Assembly: GCA_035623075.1 (NCBI GenBank)
Contig: DASPUC010000022.1
Location: 62,001-126,000 of the forward strand
Direction: 5' to 3'
DNA: 64,000 nt
Source: Nitrospiraceae bacterium
GTDB taxonomy: Bacteria; Nitrospirota; Nitrospiria; Nitrospirales; Nitrospiraceae
Within the stretch, counting starts at the first letter, position 1; every line of letters begins with the position of its first letter. This document shows, in pieces, positions 37,005 to 45,230 of the stretch. The translations under genes and the position numbers were made by a program. The notes below the pieces were generated by a model. That model was not told where the DNA came from and searched no databases. It saw only the letters and a program-made list of their open reading frames with translations.

Positions 37005-39060
37005 CTCCCTTGAGACGATCGCGGGACGCAGCCGTATCCAGTATCGGCTGCCACCGTAACCCACGTTTATGTGCAGGCAAGGTGAAGGGCAGCGGCTCAT
37101 AGTGGGCATTCAGCAACACCAAGAACGTCTCATCCACGATCGGCTGCCCTTTCGGATCGGTCTCCTGAATCGCATCGCCGGCGAGCCTGATTCCCAGACA
37201 TCGAATGTAACCTTGTGCCCAGTCGTCGTCCGTCATCTCCTTGCCGTCGGGCCGAAACCATGAAATATCCTTCACCTCCGCACCCCGGATTCGGCGGCCC
37301 TGAAAGAAACGGCGCCGGCGAAAGACCGGATGGCGCTGTCGTAAGGCGATCAGGCTTTTCGTAAAATCGAACAGAGCCTGTTGAGTTTTGCTGAGCTTCC
37401 AGTCAAACCAGCTGATGTCGTTGTCCTGACAGTAGCCATTGTTATTCCCGCGCTGCGTGCGGCCGATTTCATCACCTCCACAGATCATCGGAATCCCTTG
37501 AGAGAGCAGCAGGGTGACCAACATGTTGCGTTTTTGCCTCTCCCGCAGCTCAACAAGACGAGGATTATTGATCGGACCTTCCGCGCCGCAGTTCCAGCTT
37601 AAATTGTCGTCTGTGCCATCACGATTCTGTTCCCCATTGGCTTCATTGTGTTTCTGGTTATAGGACACGAGATCCTCTAGAGTAAATCCGTCGTGCGCGG
37701 TCACGAAATTTACGCTGGCGTAGGGACGGCGACCACTCGTCTCATAGAGATCGCTGCTGCCTGAGAGACGATTGGCCAGTTCGGCCACCTGTCCACCATC
37801 ACCCTTCCAGTATCGACGGATCGTATCTCGATATCTCCCGTTCCATTCGGCCCAGCCGACAGGAAAGTTCCCGACCTGGTATCCACCTGCACCGAGATCC
37901 CACGGCTCGGCGATGAGCTTGACCTGCGACAGCACCGGGTCCTGATGAATGATGTCGAAAAAGCTACTCAGCCGATCGACATCGTGGAGCTCTCGTGCCA
38001 GGGCGGATGCTAGGTCAAATCGAAAGCCGTCCACGTGCATTTCCAGCACCCAATAGCGCAGACTGTCCATGATGAATTGAAGCACTCGCGGATGACGCAC
38101 GTTCAACGTATTCCCGCAGCCGGTGTAGTCCATGTAGTAGCGCGGCCGGTCGGGCACGAGGCGATAGTATGACGAGTTGTCGATCCCCCGAAGCGAGAGC
38201 GTCGGTCCGAGATGGTTTCCCTCGGCGGTGTGGTTGTACACCACGTCGAGGATGACTTCGATTCCAGCACTGTGCAACGTCTTCACCATGGTCTTGAATT
38301 CCTGCACATGCTGTCCCCCGGACGTCGAGGTCGCGTAGCGGATGTCTGGAGCGAAAAATCCGATTGAATTGTACCCCCAATAGTTGGTGAGTCCGCGGTC
38401 GACTAAGTGCTTGTCGTCCACGGATTGATGAACCGGCAACAATTCCACCGCCGTGATCCCCAATCGCTGAAGGTGTTCGATAGCCGCGGGTGTCACAAGC
38501 CCGGCGTACGTCCCGCGAAGCTTCTCCGGAACATCCGGATGGCGTGCGGTAAACCCCTTCACGTGCATTTCATAAATCACGGTCCTGTCCCATGGTGTGC
38601 GGAGTAAGCGGTCTCCGCCCCACGTGAAGGACTGATCGAGCACGACGCACTTGGGGACATAACCCGCATTGTTGCCTAGGTCACACGAGAGGTCCGTTCG
38701 CGGATCGCCTAATCGATAGCCGAACATCTCGTCGGACCACTGAATCGTTCCGGCAATCGCCTTGGCATAGGGATCCAACAGGAGCTTGGCCGGATTGAAC
38801 CGATGCCCGGCTTCCGGCTCGTAGGGGCCATGAACCCGATAGCCATAATGCTGCCCGGGCCGCACCTCCGGCAGGTAGAGATGCCAGACCTGATCGGTAC
38901 GTTCCTCGATCCAAATTCGATGGCTCTCTTCGACAGCCCGCGCTCCCTCGAATAGACAGAGCTCAACCGCCCTCGCGTTTTCCGAAAACAGCGCGAAGTT
39001 CACCCCCTCGCCATCCCACGTAGCGCCCAGTGGATAGGGACGACCTGGCCAAGCTCTCAT
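36922..39060 (-). CDS. glgX: Glycogen debranching enzyme (isoamylase type)
   Basis: 712 residues, normal length. An N-terminal CBM48-like domain ([20 protein letters not shown]) precedes the GH13 barrel with its conserved regions: [28 protein letters not shown] (nucleophile Asp), [13 protein letters not shown] (acid/base Glu) and [13 protein letters not shown] (third carboxylate). It hydrolyses alpha-1,6 branches of phosphorylase-trimmed glycogen. The RBS GAGAGGGA precedes the ATG. No other glycogen genes lie beside it; its position next to pyruvate/acetate genes suggests use of stored glycogen in starvation. The 3' end overlaps the convergent response regulator. Confidence 0.96.
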   Translation of the reverse strand: MRAWPGRPYPLGATWDGEGVNFALFSENARAVELCLFEGARAVEESHRIWIEERTDQVWHLYLPEVRPGQHYGYRVHGPYEPEAGHRFNPAKLLLDPYAKAIAGTIQWSDEMFGYRLGDPRTDLSCDLGNNAGYVPKCVVLDQSFTWGGDRLLRTPWDRTVIYEMHVKGFTARHPDVPEKLRGTYAGLVTPAAIEHLQRLGITAVELLPVHQSVDDKHLVDRGLTNYWGYNSIGFFAPDIRYATSTSGGQHVQEFKTMVKTLHSAGIEVILDVVYNHTAEGNHLGPTLSLRGIDNSSYYRLVPDRPRYYMDYTGCGNTLNVRHPRVLQFIMDSLRYWVLEMHVDGFRFDLASALARELHDVDRLSSFFDIIHQDPVLSQVKLIAEPWDLGAGGYQVGNFPVGWAEWNGRYRDTIRRYWKGDGGQVAELANRLSGSSDLYETSGRRPYASVNFVTAHDGFTLEDLVSYNQKHNEANGEQNRDGTDDNLSWNCGAEGPINNPRLVELRERQKRNMLVTLLLSQGIPMICGGDEIGRTQRGNNNGYCQDNDISWFDWKLSKTQQALFDFTKSLIALRQRHPVFRRRRFFQGRRIRGAEVKDISWFRPDGKEMTDDDWAQGYIRCLGIRLAGDAIQETDPKGQPIVDETFLVLLNAHYEPLPFTLPAHKRGLRWQPILDTAASRDRLKGVKILKAGEGYDLEARSIAVLLLRQKPL

Positions 39061-40030
39061 ACATTCCCTCTCTCGGTGAATCTCATGGCCGCGATAAATC
39101 GAAGCTCACTACAATACTTCCGTCCCCTGGAGCAATGGTTAAGAAACCCGCTTGCCATCCCCTATCATTCATCCGTCATTGTCGAACGGGCCAGGGCTTC
39201 AGGAATCTTGATCCGCTGCTTACTTGGTAGCATGACAGTCATCGGGCCAGTTTTCCCTGAAGACAAGGACTAGTCTTCTGGGGTGCGCCAGGATCAAATT
39301 GAGAATTGTTTATGGCAACAGCCTTAATCAGCACAGACCGTCCAATCAATAGCACGGGCCCCGGTAAGAACCATTTGGCAATCTGTCATCCACCCTGTCG
39401 ACATGCTAAATTTGTGCTAAAGAACAACGGAGAGTAGAGAGTCGAGAGGACCTACCGCAGCAAGCAGAAGTTTATCGGTCCTCGATTCCTTCGTTTAATC
39501 GACAAACCAGACGGAAGATCAGGCGGTTAGAGCACCGGGCACATCAGTCTCATTCCCAAACCCTCCTCCACCAGTAGCGAAATGGAAGCGCGCCCATTCC
39601 AACCGCCTTTATCAACTCGGCGCGAAAACGATAATTTCTCAACTACCTACACAAGAGCGAGACCATTCAAGTACCCCGATCTTATCTCCTCCTTCTCCTT
39701 GACTCCGGTGCCCCTGCAGTCTCCGGTGTTTTATCATCAATGTTGAAAGATTCCACAGTGCGCAAAGCAGTCCTGTCCTGTAACGCGACAGCTTGCTCCC
39801 AAGCCACCCCTTCCCCAATCCGACCAACTCCTTGAATCTGCAAGGGACACTGCCCTTTTCCGACATATCTGGCGCGTGGCATTACCGATGCACTTTCTCT
39901 GAGCGACAGCCAATACCAAACCGGCATATCGTCATGGTGAGTCACAATTACAGAGGTCATCGCTTGCTGGACCACGTCCTCATAAGGGAGCCACAGCAAG
40001 TATTCTTTCACACCAGAAGGAGGGAGTACC
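39061..40030. other. Long intergenic region between glgX and hsp20
   Basis: 970 bases between divergent genes. Several open frames occur, none with family features, a signal peptide or a convincing RBS. The last 26 bases can form a CTTTC/GAAGG hairpin (40005-40009 with 40016-40020) that would partly cover the hsp20 RBS. I see no repeat array, RNA motif or recognisable promoter in the rest. It is the second-longest gene-free stretch of the window and may carry decayed sequence. Confidence 0.45.
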
Positions 40031-40504
40031 ATGCCTGCACTGACACGATGGGAACCATTCGGGCGTTGGAATCCGTGGAAAGAACTTGAAGAAATGGAGA
40101 AACGCCTCTCCACTGTCTTTGGGCCTGCCCCGTCCACGGCCGGTGGCGACAAGAAGGAGGCGATCGCGGTCGCCGAATGGTCGCCGCTTGTCGACATCAC
40201 GGAAGACGACAAAGAGTATATCGTGAAGGCTGAGATCCCGGAGATGAAGAAAGAGGAGATCAAAATCAACGTGCACGACGACGTCCTCACAATCAGCGGC
40301 GAGCGAAAATACGAGAAGGAAGAAAAAGGCAAGAAGTATCATCGCGTCGAACGAGCCTATGGTAGCTTTATGCGAAGCTTCACTCTGCCGGAGGATGCGG
40401 ACGGCACCAAGGTTAACGCCGAGTACAAGGACGGCGTCCTCAAGGTGCGCTTGCCTAAGTCGGAAAAGGCGAAACCGAAGGCGATCGAAGTCAAGATCGC
40501 GTGA
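40031..40504 (+). CDS. Small heat-shock protein Hsp20
   Basis: 157 residues, an ATP-independent holdase. The N-terminal arm has the typical WEPFGRWNPWKELEEMEKRL. The alpha-crystallin domain runs from WSPLVDITEDDKEYIVKAEI through DDVLTISGERKYEKEEK and YGSFMRSFTLPEDADGTKV to the A-x-x-x-n-G-V-L signature (AEYKDGVLKVRLPK). An I-x-V-like tail (IEVKIA) allows oligomer assembly. The RBS AAGGAGGG is strong. It opens a plus-strand stress-gene run; a small RNA hairpin over the RBS is possible. Length and motifs are standard for class A bacterial Hsp20. Confidence 0.95.
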   Translation: MPALTRWEPFGRWNPWKELEEMEKRLSTVFGPAPSTAGGDKKEAIAVAEWSPLVDITEDDKEYIVKAEIPEMKKEEIKINVHDDVLTISGERKYEKEEKGKKYHRVERAYGSFMRSFTLPEDADGTKVNAEYKDGVLKVRLPKSEKAKPKAIEVKIA

Positions 40505-40511
40505 GCAAGAA

Positions 40512-40593
40512 AAGGTCAAGGTTGAGGTTTAGGGTGACACGAGAAAACCTGATCGGATGTACCTCAATCTGAACTTCGGCCCCAACCTTGATC
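40512..40593. repeat. Short-motif inverted repeat, family E
   Basis: Directly behind hsp20, GGTCAAGGTTGAGGTTTAGG (40513-40532) is mirrored by ACCTCAATCTGAAC and CCCCAACCTTGATC (40561-40593). The arms are imperfect, so the element looks decayed. The next feature, a micro-ORF, starts 15 bases later. Confidence 0.7.
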
Positions 40594-40607
40594 GAAGGGA
40601 GGTTGCC

Positions 40608-40763
40608 ATGTTTCGTCACCCACATTATCTGGAGGTGCCCTGGGACATTCACTGGCATCCTGAGACCACAAGACATCACCGTCATTTATGATGGTTGATC
40701 GGGGCATTGGTCCTTTTGGCGATGTTCTTGATTGGGGTTGGTGTCACGAGCGGACTCATGTAG
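40608..40763 (+). pseudogene. His-rich single-pass membrane micro-protein interrupted by UGA
   Basis: An ATG preceded by GGGAGG opens a frame with MFRHPHYLEVPWDIHWHPET and then TRHHRHL, followed by TGA (40689-40691). Immediately after, in the same frame, comes WLIGALVLLAMFLIGVGVTS and a TAG at 40761-40763. The second half is a perfect TM helix. Together they would make a roughly 51-residue protein with a His-rich soluble end. The TGA could derive from CGA (Arg) by one transition, or be read through. A His-rich 27-residue peptide would be made otherwise. Repeats lie on both sides. Confidence 0.6.
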
Positions 40764-40774
40764 GTTGAGAAGTC

Positions 40775-40869
40775 TATCTGGTTTGGTTGGTTTATGTGGT
40801 TTGTCTCGTTTCTTTAGTTCGAGGAACGACGTAAACCAGAAAACGACACAAACCCAGACCAACCGGATA
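40775..40869. repeat. Short-motif inverted repeat, family D
   Basis: TATCTGGTTTGGTTGGTTTA onward (40775-40821) is mirrored by GTAAACCAGAAAACGACACA and CCAGACCAACCGGATA (40830-40869). Imperfect arms of about 45 bases are built of TGGTTTG-type words. It ends 22 bases before the phosphoribosyltransferase gene. Confidence 0.78.
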
Positions 40870-40891
40870 AATCTGAGAGGCGAGGATAGCT

Positions 40892-41563
40892 GTGATCTTT
40901 CAGAACCGCGAAGAGGCCGGGCGGCGTCTGGCTGCCGAATTGATGCGCTATCGGGAGAATCTGGACGGCGTGATCCTGGCGCTTCCGCGAGGAGGAGTCG
41001 CCGTCGGCTATCAGCTCAGTCTGGGGCTGCATCTGCCGCTCGATGTCTTTATCACCCGAAAGTTGGGCGCCCCCGGCAATCCGGAATATGCACTCGGCGC
41101 GGTGGGTGAAACAGGGACGGTCTACCTTAACCCCACAGCGGTGGCCGAGTTCTGTCTCTCGCGGGCGGACGTTCAGGATCTGGTTAAGGGGCAACAGAAA
41201 GAAATCGTCCGTCGCCAAAATCTTTATCGACAAGGACGCAAGATGCCGACGGTTACGGATCGGACCGTGATTCTTGTCGACGACGGGATCGCCACCGGCT
41301 CCACCTTCTTTGCATCGGTCGAAGCGATCAGACACCTCAAGCCAAGACGCCTGATCGGGGCCATTCCGGTCGGGCCTGTGGATACGATTGCCGAAGGTAG
41401 GAAACGAGTCGATGAATTGGTCGTGCTTGCCACACCGATCCCCTTCTGGGCGGTCGGCAACCATTATGTAGATTTCACCCAGGTCGATGACCGCGACGTG
41501 GTGGAATACTTGAATCTGGCCGAGGAAGCGTTGCGTGAGCGAACACACTCATCGCCGGCCTAA
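40892..41563 (+). CDS. Phosphoribosyltransferase-family protein, copy 2
   Basis: 223 residues beginning with GTG at 40892 (GAGGCGAGGATAGCT upstream). It shares LALPRGGVAVGYQ, LHLPLDVFITRKL and the PRPP loop VILVDDGIATGSTFFAS with the copy at 20029. The predicted fold is a type I phosphoribosyltransferase; the hood region (AVGNHYVDFTQVDD) is divergent from purine enzymes, so no base specificity is assigned. It leads a four-gene run with BCAM0308-like, NTF2-like and Usp genes, all likely co-transcribed. Such genes are regularly found together in anaerobic-stress islands of proteobacteria. Confidence 0.9.
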   Translation: MIFQNREEAGRRLAAELMRYRENLDGVILALPRGGVAVGYQLSLGLHLPLDVFITRKLGAPGNPEYALGAVGETGTVYLNPTAVAEFCLSRADVQDLVKGQQKEIVRRQNLYRQGRKMPTVTDRTVILVDDGIATGSTFFASVEAIRHLKPRRLIGAIPVGPVDTIAEGRKRVDELVVLATPIPFWAVGNHYVDFTQVDDRDVVEYLNLAEEALRERTHSSPA

Positions 41564-41580
41564 ACGAGCAAGGAGCATTC

Positions 41581-42081
41581 ATGGCATCAAAAGTCAAAAC
41601 AGCGGCGGGCTTGAGCACGCGGCGCGATCGGACCGTCCAGGAATATCAGCATGACACCTATAAACTACGCGGCAAACTGAAGGAACCGACTGCCTGTCCC
41701 GACTGCGGAGCGGTATTCCACAAGGGACGCTGGATGTGGGGCCCCACACCCAAAGGGGCGGAGCAGGCCACCTGCCCCGCTTGTCACCGTGTGAGAGACA
41801 AGTATCCCAAGGGCTTGGTCACTATCAAAGGATCCTTCAAGGACCAACAGCACGAACAGGTCATTGGCGTCGTGAAAAACACGGAGGAGAAAGAAAAGAA
41901 GGAGCACCCCCTCTCTCGAATCATGGCCATTGAACAGCAACGTGATGGTCTGGTGATTTCCACGACCGATACCCATCTGCCCCGGCGGATCGGCGAGGCG
42001 TTAAAGCATGCCTATCACGGCGAGTTGGTATTGCAGTACGAACAGGATGAAGATTTCGCACGGGTCACATGGACTCGTTAA
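41581..42081 (+). CDS. BCAM0308-like zinc-binding protein
   Basis: 166 residues. Two Cys pairs, CPDCGAVFHKGRWMWG and CPACHRVRDKYPKG, form a zinc ribbon reminiscent of the NMD3 export-adaptor family. A second half with VTIKGSFKDQQHEQVIGVVK, IMAIEQQRDGLVISTTDTHL and RRIGEALKHAYHGELVLQYE matches what I recall as the BCAM0308 family of stress-island proteins. The function is unknown; ribosome or RNA binding is suggested by the fold relationship only. It follows the phosphoribosyltransferase by 17 bases. Confidence 0.8.
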   Translation: MASKVKTAAGLSTRRDRTVQEYQHDTYKLRGKLKEPTACPDCGAVFHKGRWMWGPTPKGAEQATCPACHRVRDKYPKGLVTIKGSFKDQQHEQVIGVVKNTEEKEKKEHPLSRIMAIEQQRDGLVISTTDTHLPRRIGEALKHAYHGELVLQYEQDEDFARVTWTR

Positions 42082-42130
42082 TCACGCCTTGGCCGGACTC
42101 AGATTCAACAACAGGAGAGGAGAGCTGAAG

Positions 42131-42682
42131 ATGATGACTGGACGAGAGTGCCGTGTGCTTCGGGTCGTTGACTTCCTGATGATCGTGGCCCTCTCCGTGA
42201 GCGGGCTCGGCACAGCAGAAGCCAAGATTGTCGTTCCCGCCGGTGCCGTGATCGAAGCGGACGATGCGACGGTGAGCAGCATCGTCACGATGTTCGAACG
42301 GGCTGAACAGGCCGTGAAGGCTCACGATCTTGAGACGCTGCTGAGTCTCTACTCTTCCCAATATAATTATCACGGACTCAAAAAGGTCGACGTCCGGAAA
42401 ATCTGGAAGGACCTCTTCGACGAGTATAGTGAGATCGCGAGCACTCACCTCTTCAGCAAAATCACGAAGGTCGGATCGGGAAGCCAGGCTGTCGTGGAAG
42501 TCACTTGCACCGGTCATTTGTGGGCGGTGTCCAAAACGAGTAAGCTCTATGTCCCGATCGATAGCTGGCATGAAGAAGTGCATTTTTTGATCTTCGAGGA
42601 CGGGGCCTGGCGCATTCGCGGGAATGTCGGGGAATCACCGCGTGTCCTGCCGTTTGGCACGGCGCCGCATCCCCTTTTCTGA
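42131..42682 (+). CDS. Secreted NTF2-like (SnoaL/DUF4440-type) protein, copy 2
   Basis: 183 residues from ATG 42131 with GGAGAGGAGAG upstream. Signal peptide (VVDFLMIVALSVSGLGTAEA) and NTF2-like domain: VSSIVTMFERAEQAVKAHDL, LYSSQYNYHGLKKVDVRKIW, STHLFSKITKVGSGSQAVVE and SWHEEVHFLIFEDGAWRIRG. It is paralogous to the protein at 13033-13617 over the full mature length, down to the APHPLF end. Both are predicted periplasmic. It belongs to the phosphoribosyltransferase-Usp run, whereas the other copy lies between two P-type ATPases. Confidence 0.82.
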   Translation: MMTGRECRVLRVVDFLMIVALSVSGLGTAEAKIVVPAGAVIEADDATVSSIVTMFERAEQAVKAHDLETLLSLYSSQYNYHGLKKVDVRKIWKDLFDEYSEIASTHLFSKITKVGSGSQAVVEVTCTGHLWAVSKTSKLYVPIDSWHEEVHFLIFEDGAWRIRGNVGESPRVLPFGTAPHPLF

Positions 42683-42750
42683 AATGCTGGGTGACCAATG
42701 TCACGCAGCCAGTCATTGTCGTGCATGCGGAGCCAGCGGACTATTTCTGG

Positions 42751-42780
42751 GCTGATAGCTGAACGCAGAAGGCTGAGCGG
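42751..42780. repeat. Family A repeat remnant
   Basis: GCTGATAGCTGAACGCAGAA and GGCTGAGCGG lie just upstream of the Usp RBS (GGAGG). Only one arm is clear, so this looks like a decayed copy of the 8086/9459/30466 element. Confidence 0.55.
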
Positions 42781-42792
42781 CAGGAGGTCTGG

Positions 42793-43650
42793 ATGAGAGT
42801 CGCGATCGGCGTTGATTGGTCAGATCAAGCCTTTACGGCTGTGACGCAAACGTTTCACGCGTACCGTCCAAGCGACGTCACGCTGGTCCATGGCGTCGAC
42901 CTTGGGATGTTTCAACACCCGATCGTCGCCGAAGCCGCTAACTTGCAGGGGTACGACGATTTCCGCAACGCGATGGTTGATGCAGGGCGACAACTCCTCG
43001 ACCGCGCAGCATCGATGCTCCCGCCCGGTGTCGACAAGGTCAGGCGGGTGAATGAAATCGGCAGCCCCGCTCACGTCATCCTCAACGCCGCGAAAACTGT
43101 CGCGGCCGACCTCATCGTCGTTGGTGCGCGCGGGCAAAGTCGCGCCACCGAAGTCGTGCTCGGCAGTGTCTCCCATCGTGTGCTCAGTCATGCTCCCTGC
43201 TCGACCTTGATCGTGAAGGGAAATGCCAAGCCGATTCGGCAGGTGCTCGTCGCCATTGAAGGACGCGAGGACGCGGGGTGGATCAAGAAGTGGCTGTTGA
43301 CGAACCCATTTACGGCTCCGGTGACACTGACCGTGCTCACGGTTGTTCCGTCCCTTCAAATGGCGGACCCGGCGAGCATCATCGGGTTTCAAGCCTGGTC
43401 GGGCACGGCGATGCGGTATGCGGAAGACCTCGTCAAAGAGGCCGGAGCGGGGCTGATGGGCGCCCATTATTCGGTCAGCACGCGTGCCGTCACGGGAGAA
43501 CCGGCAGCCATGGTGGCTCAGCAGGCGAGCACCATGGATTTGGTAGTGGCGGCTTCACATGGTCGCACGGGAGTGGAACGTTTCCTGTTAGGAAGCGTGT
43601 CTCATTCGATTGTCCACCAGGTGGCATGCCCCATTCTGGTGATTCGCTGA
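42793..43650 (+). CDS. Universal stress protein, tandem UspA domains
   Basis: 285 residues, the same length as the 20714 protein and clearly paralogous (GVDWSDQAFTAVTQTF, DVTLVHGVDLGMFQHPIVAE, AANLQGYDDFRNAM). The nucleotide loops are VVGARGQSRATEVVLGSVSH in domain one and VAASHGRTGVERFLLGSVSH in domain two; both keep the G-x(9)-GS part. GGAGG lies nine bases before the ATG. It closes the run that starts with the phosphoribosyltransferase. A cytochrome c gene follows after 38 bases. Confidence 0.93.
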   Translation: MRVAIGVDWSDQAFTAVTQTFHAYRPSDVTLVHGVDLGMFQHPIVAEAANLQGYDDFRNAMVDAGRQLLDRAASMLPPGVDKVRRVNEIGSPAHVILNAAKTVAADLIVVGARGQSRATEVVLGSVSHRVLSHAPCSTLIVKGNAKPIRQVLVAIEGREDAGWIKKWLLTNPFTAPVTLTVLTVVPSLQMADPASIIGFQAWSGTAMRYAEDLVKEAGAGLMGAHYSVSTRAVTGEPAAMVAQQASTMDLVVAASHGRTGVERFLLGSVSHSIVHQVACPILVIR

Positions 43651-43688
43651 AGCACATGGCGTTGACCTGTTGCAAAGGAGTCAATCCG

Positions 43689-44051
43689 ATGAAAGAAACA
43701 GTTTCGGCAATCGCCATTCTTCTCGTCGTCCTCGGGACCTCATGGGTATCGGCACAAACGGTGCGAGGTAACCCAAAAGCGGGGCAGACGATTTATCAAC
43801 AACATTGTGTCCGCTGCCACGGAGACAAACTGGAGGGGAAAGGCCCGGACTGGAAGGATTTAATCGTTCCGCCTGCCAATCTCACATCGCAGGTCCTACG
43901 GTCGAAGACCGATTGGGAACTCCTCGTCGCCATCTCAAACGGCGTGCTGTTCAGCCCGATGCACAGTTTTCGTGGAAAGCTGACGGATGAGCAAATGCTG
44001 GACGTGCTGTCATACATCAGGTCCGTGGCGCCGTTCGAAGCCGTCAGCTAG
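43689..44051 (+). CDS. Periplasmic monoheme cytochrome c
   Basis: 120 residues from ATG 43689 with AAAGGAG upstream. A signal peptide (AIAILLVVLGTSWVSAQ) precedes a class I cytochrome c domain with heme site CVRCHGDK (Cys40, Cys43, His44); the axial Met is probably in FSPMHSFRGKLTD, and the C-terminal helix is MLDVLSYIRSVAPF. Resembles the soluble caa3-donor or SoxX-type small cytochromes; the partner is unknown. The following glutaredoxin-membrane fusion starts about 10 bases after its stop, so they are probably functionally linked. Confidence 0.9.
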   Translation: MKETVSAIAILLVVLGTSWVSAQTVRGNPKAGQTIYQQHCVRCHGDKLEGKGPDWKDLIVPPANLTSQVLRSKTDWELLVAISNGVLFSPMHSFRGKLTDEQMLDVLSYIRSVAPFEAVS

Positions 44052-44061
44052 ACCTCAAATT

Positions 44062-45219
44062 GTGTGCCGACAACCACCAGGTCTCCAAAGATTCATTGCC
44101 GGACTCCTGACATCCTTGTTGTTTGTGGTCCTGTGCGGCGGGACACAGGTCTCTGCCGGTGAAGCCCCCCCGGATCTCGAAGTCTTCGTCCGCGCTGGCT
44201 GCCCCCACTGCGAGGCAGCGAAGATCTTCCTTGAGGAACTTCGGCATGAACGACCCTCCCTCCACATCGCCGTCTACGACATCGCCGAAGACTCAGTCGC
44301 GCGGCAACGCCTTGACACGTTGACCATCGAACGGGGAATGACCGCCGTCGGTGTTCCCACATTCCTCATCGGCACAGAAATGATCGTCGGATTTCTCTCA
44401 TCCAACACGACCGGAGCAGCGGTCCGGGCCAAACTCGACCAGCGTATTCAAAGCGCCGTAGCCCAGCCGACGGTTGAGGGAATCCCGACGAAGTGGTTCG
44501 GTGAACTTCGAGTCAGGGACTTGGGCCTTCCTCTTTTTACGATCGCGATCGGCTTGCTAGACGGATTTAACCCCTGTTCGATGTGGGTGCTGTTGTTCAT
44601 GCTCTCCCTGTTGGCAAGCCTGGCCAACCGAATGAAGATGCTGCTCATTGCCGGAACATTTGTGGCCGTCGAAGGCGTTGCGTACTTCGCCTTCATGGCG
44701 GCTTGGCTGAACTTGTTTTTAATCATTGGTCTTTCTCGCATCACGGAACTGATCCTAGGCGGCATCGGGGTCTTCGCCGGAGCGGTCCACATCAAAGACT
44801 TCTGGGCATTCAAACGCGGCATCTCCCTCGGTATCCCCGAGGCGGCGAAACCCGGCCTGTATGAGCGGATCAGGAAGATCTTGCAGGCTGAGAACATGAC
44901 CGCAGCGCTCGTCGGAACAGTGCTGTTCGCCGTGCTCGTGCAGGCGGTCGAGTTATTGTGTACGGCGGGACTACCGGCTCTTTATACACGCATTCTCACG
45001 TTGCAACAGCTTGACTGGCTGGTCTATTACGGATATCTGGCTCTGTACAATATTGCGTACATGTTGGACGATGTCATTGTTCTCGTAGTCGGAGTCATCA
45101 CGATCAGCCACTACCGGCTTCAAGAGCGAGAAGGCCGTTGGCTGAATTTAATCAGTGGGACCGTGATGGCGGGGCTGGGACTCGTGCTTTTGGTGAAGCC
45201 CGCCTGGCTGGCACCTTAG
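44062..45219 (+). CDS. Exported glutaredoxin-like domain fused to a DsbD/CcdA-like membrane domain
   Basis: About 385 residues. The N-terminus has a signal/TM segment (FIAGLLTSLLFVVLCGGTQV), then a thioredoxin-fold domain with active-site-like CPHC in VRAGCPHCEAAKIF and cis-Pro region VGVPTFLIGTEM. From residue about 165 there are six or seven TM helices (LPLFTIAIGLLDGFNPCSMW, where NPCSMW resembles the CcdA-type cysteine region, and VLFAVLVQAVELLCTAGLP, the second conserved Cys). It probably moves reducing equivalents across the membrane to the exported domain. GTG 44062 is proposed because the longer frame overlaps the cytochrome gene; the RBS is weak. Confidence 0.78.
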   Translation: MCRQPPGLQRFIAGLLTSLLFVVLCGGTQVSAGEAPPDLEVFVRAGCPHCEAAKIFLEELRHERPSLHIAVYDIAEDSVARQRLDTLTIERGMTAVGVPTFLIGTEMIVGFLSSNTTGAAVRAKLDQRIQSAVAQPTVEGIPTKWFGELRVRDLGLPLFTIAIGLLDGFNPCSMWVLLFMLSLLASLANRMKMLLIAGTFVAVEGVAYFAFMAAWLNLFLIIGLSRITELILGGIGVFAGAVHIKDFWAFKRGISLGIPEAAKPGLYERIRKILQAENMTAALVGTVLFAVLVQAVELLCTAGLPALYTRILTLQQLDWLVYYGYLALYNIAYMLDDVIVLVVGVITISHYRLQEREGRWLNLISGTVMAGLGLVLLVKPAWLAP

Positions 45220-45230
45220 ATAGGCTCAAT

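Noticed and set aside
39895-39925. Possible sigma-54 promoter upstream of hsp20
   Set aside because: TGGCAT and ATGCA words are one base too far apart for the -24/-12 spacing.
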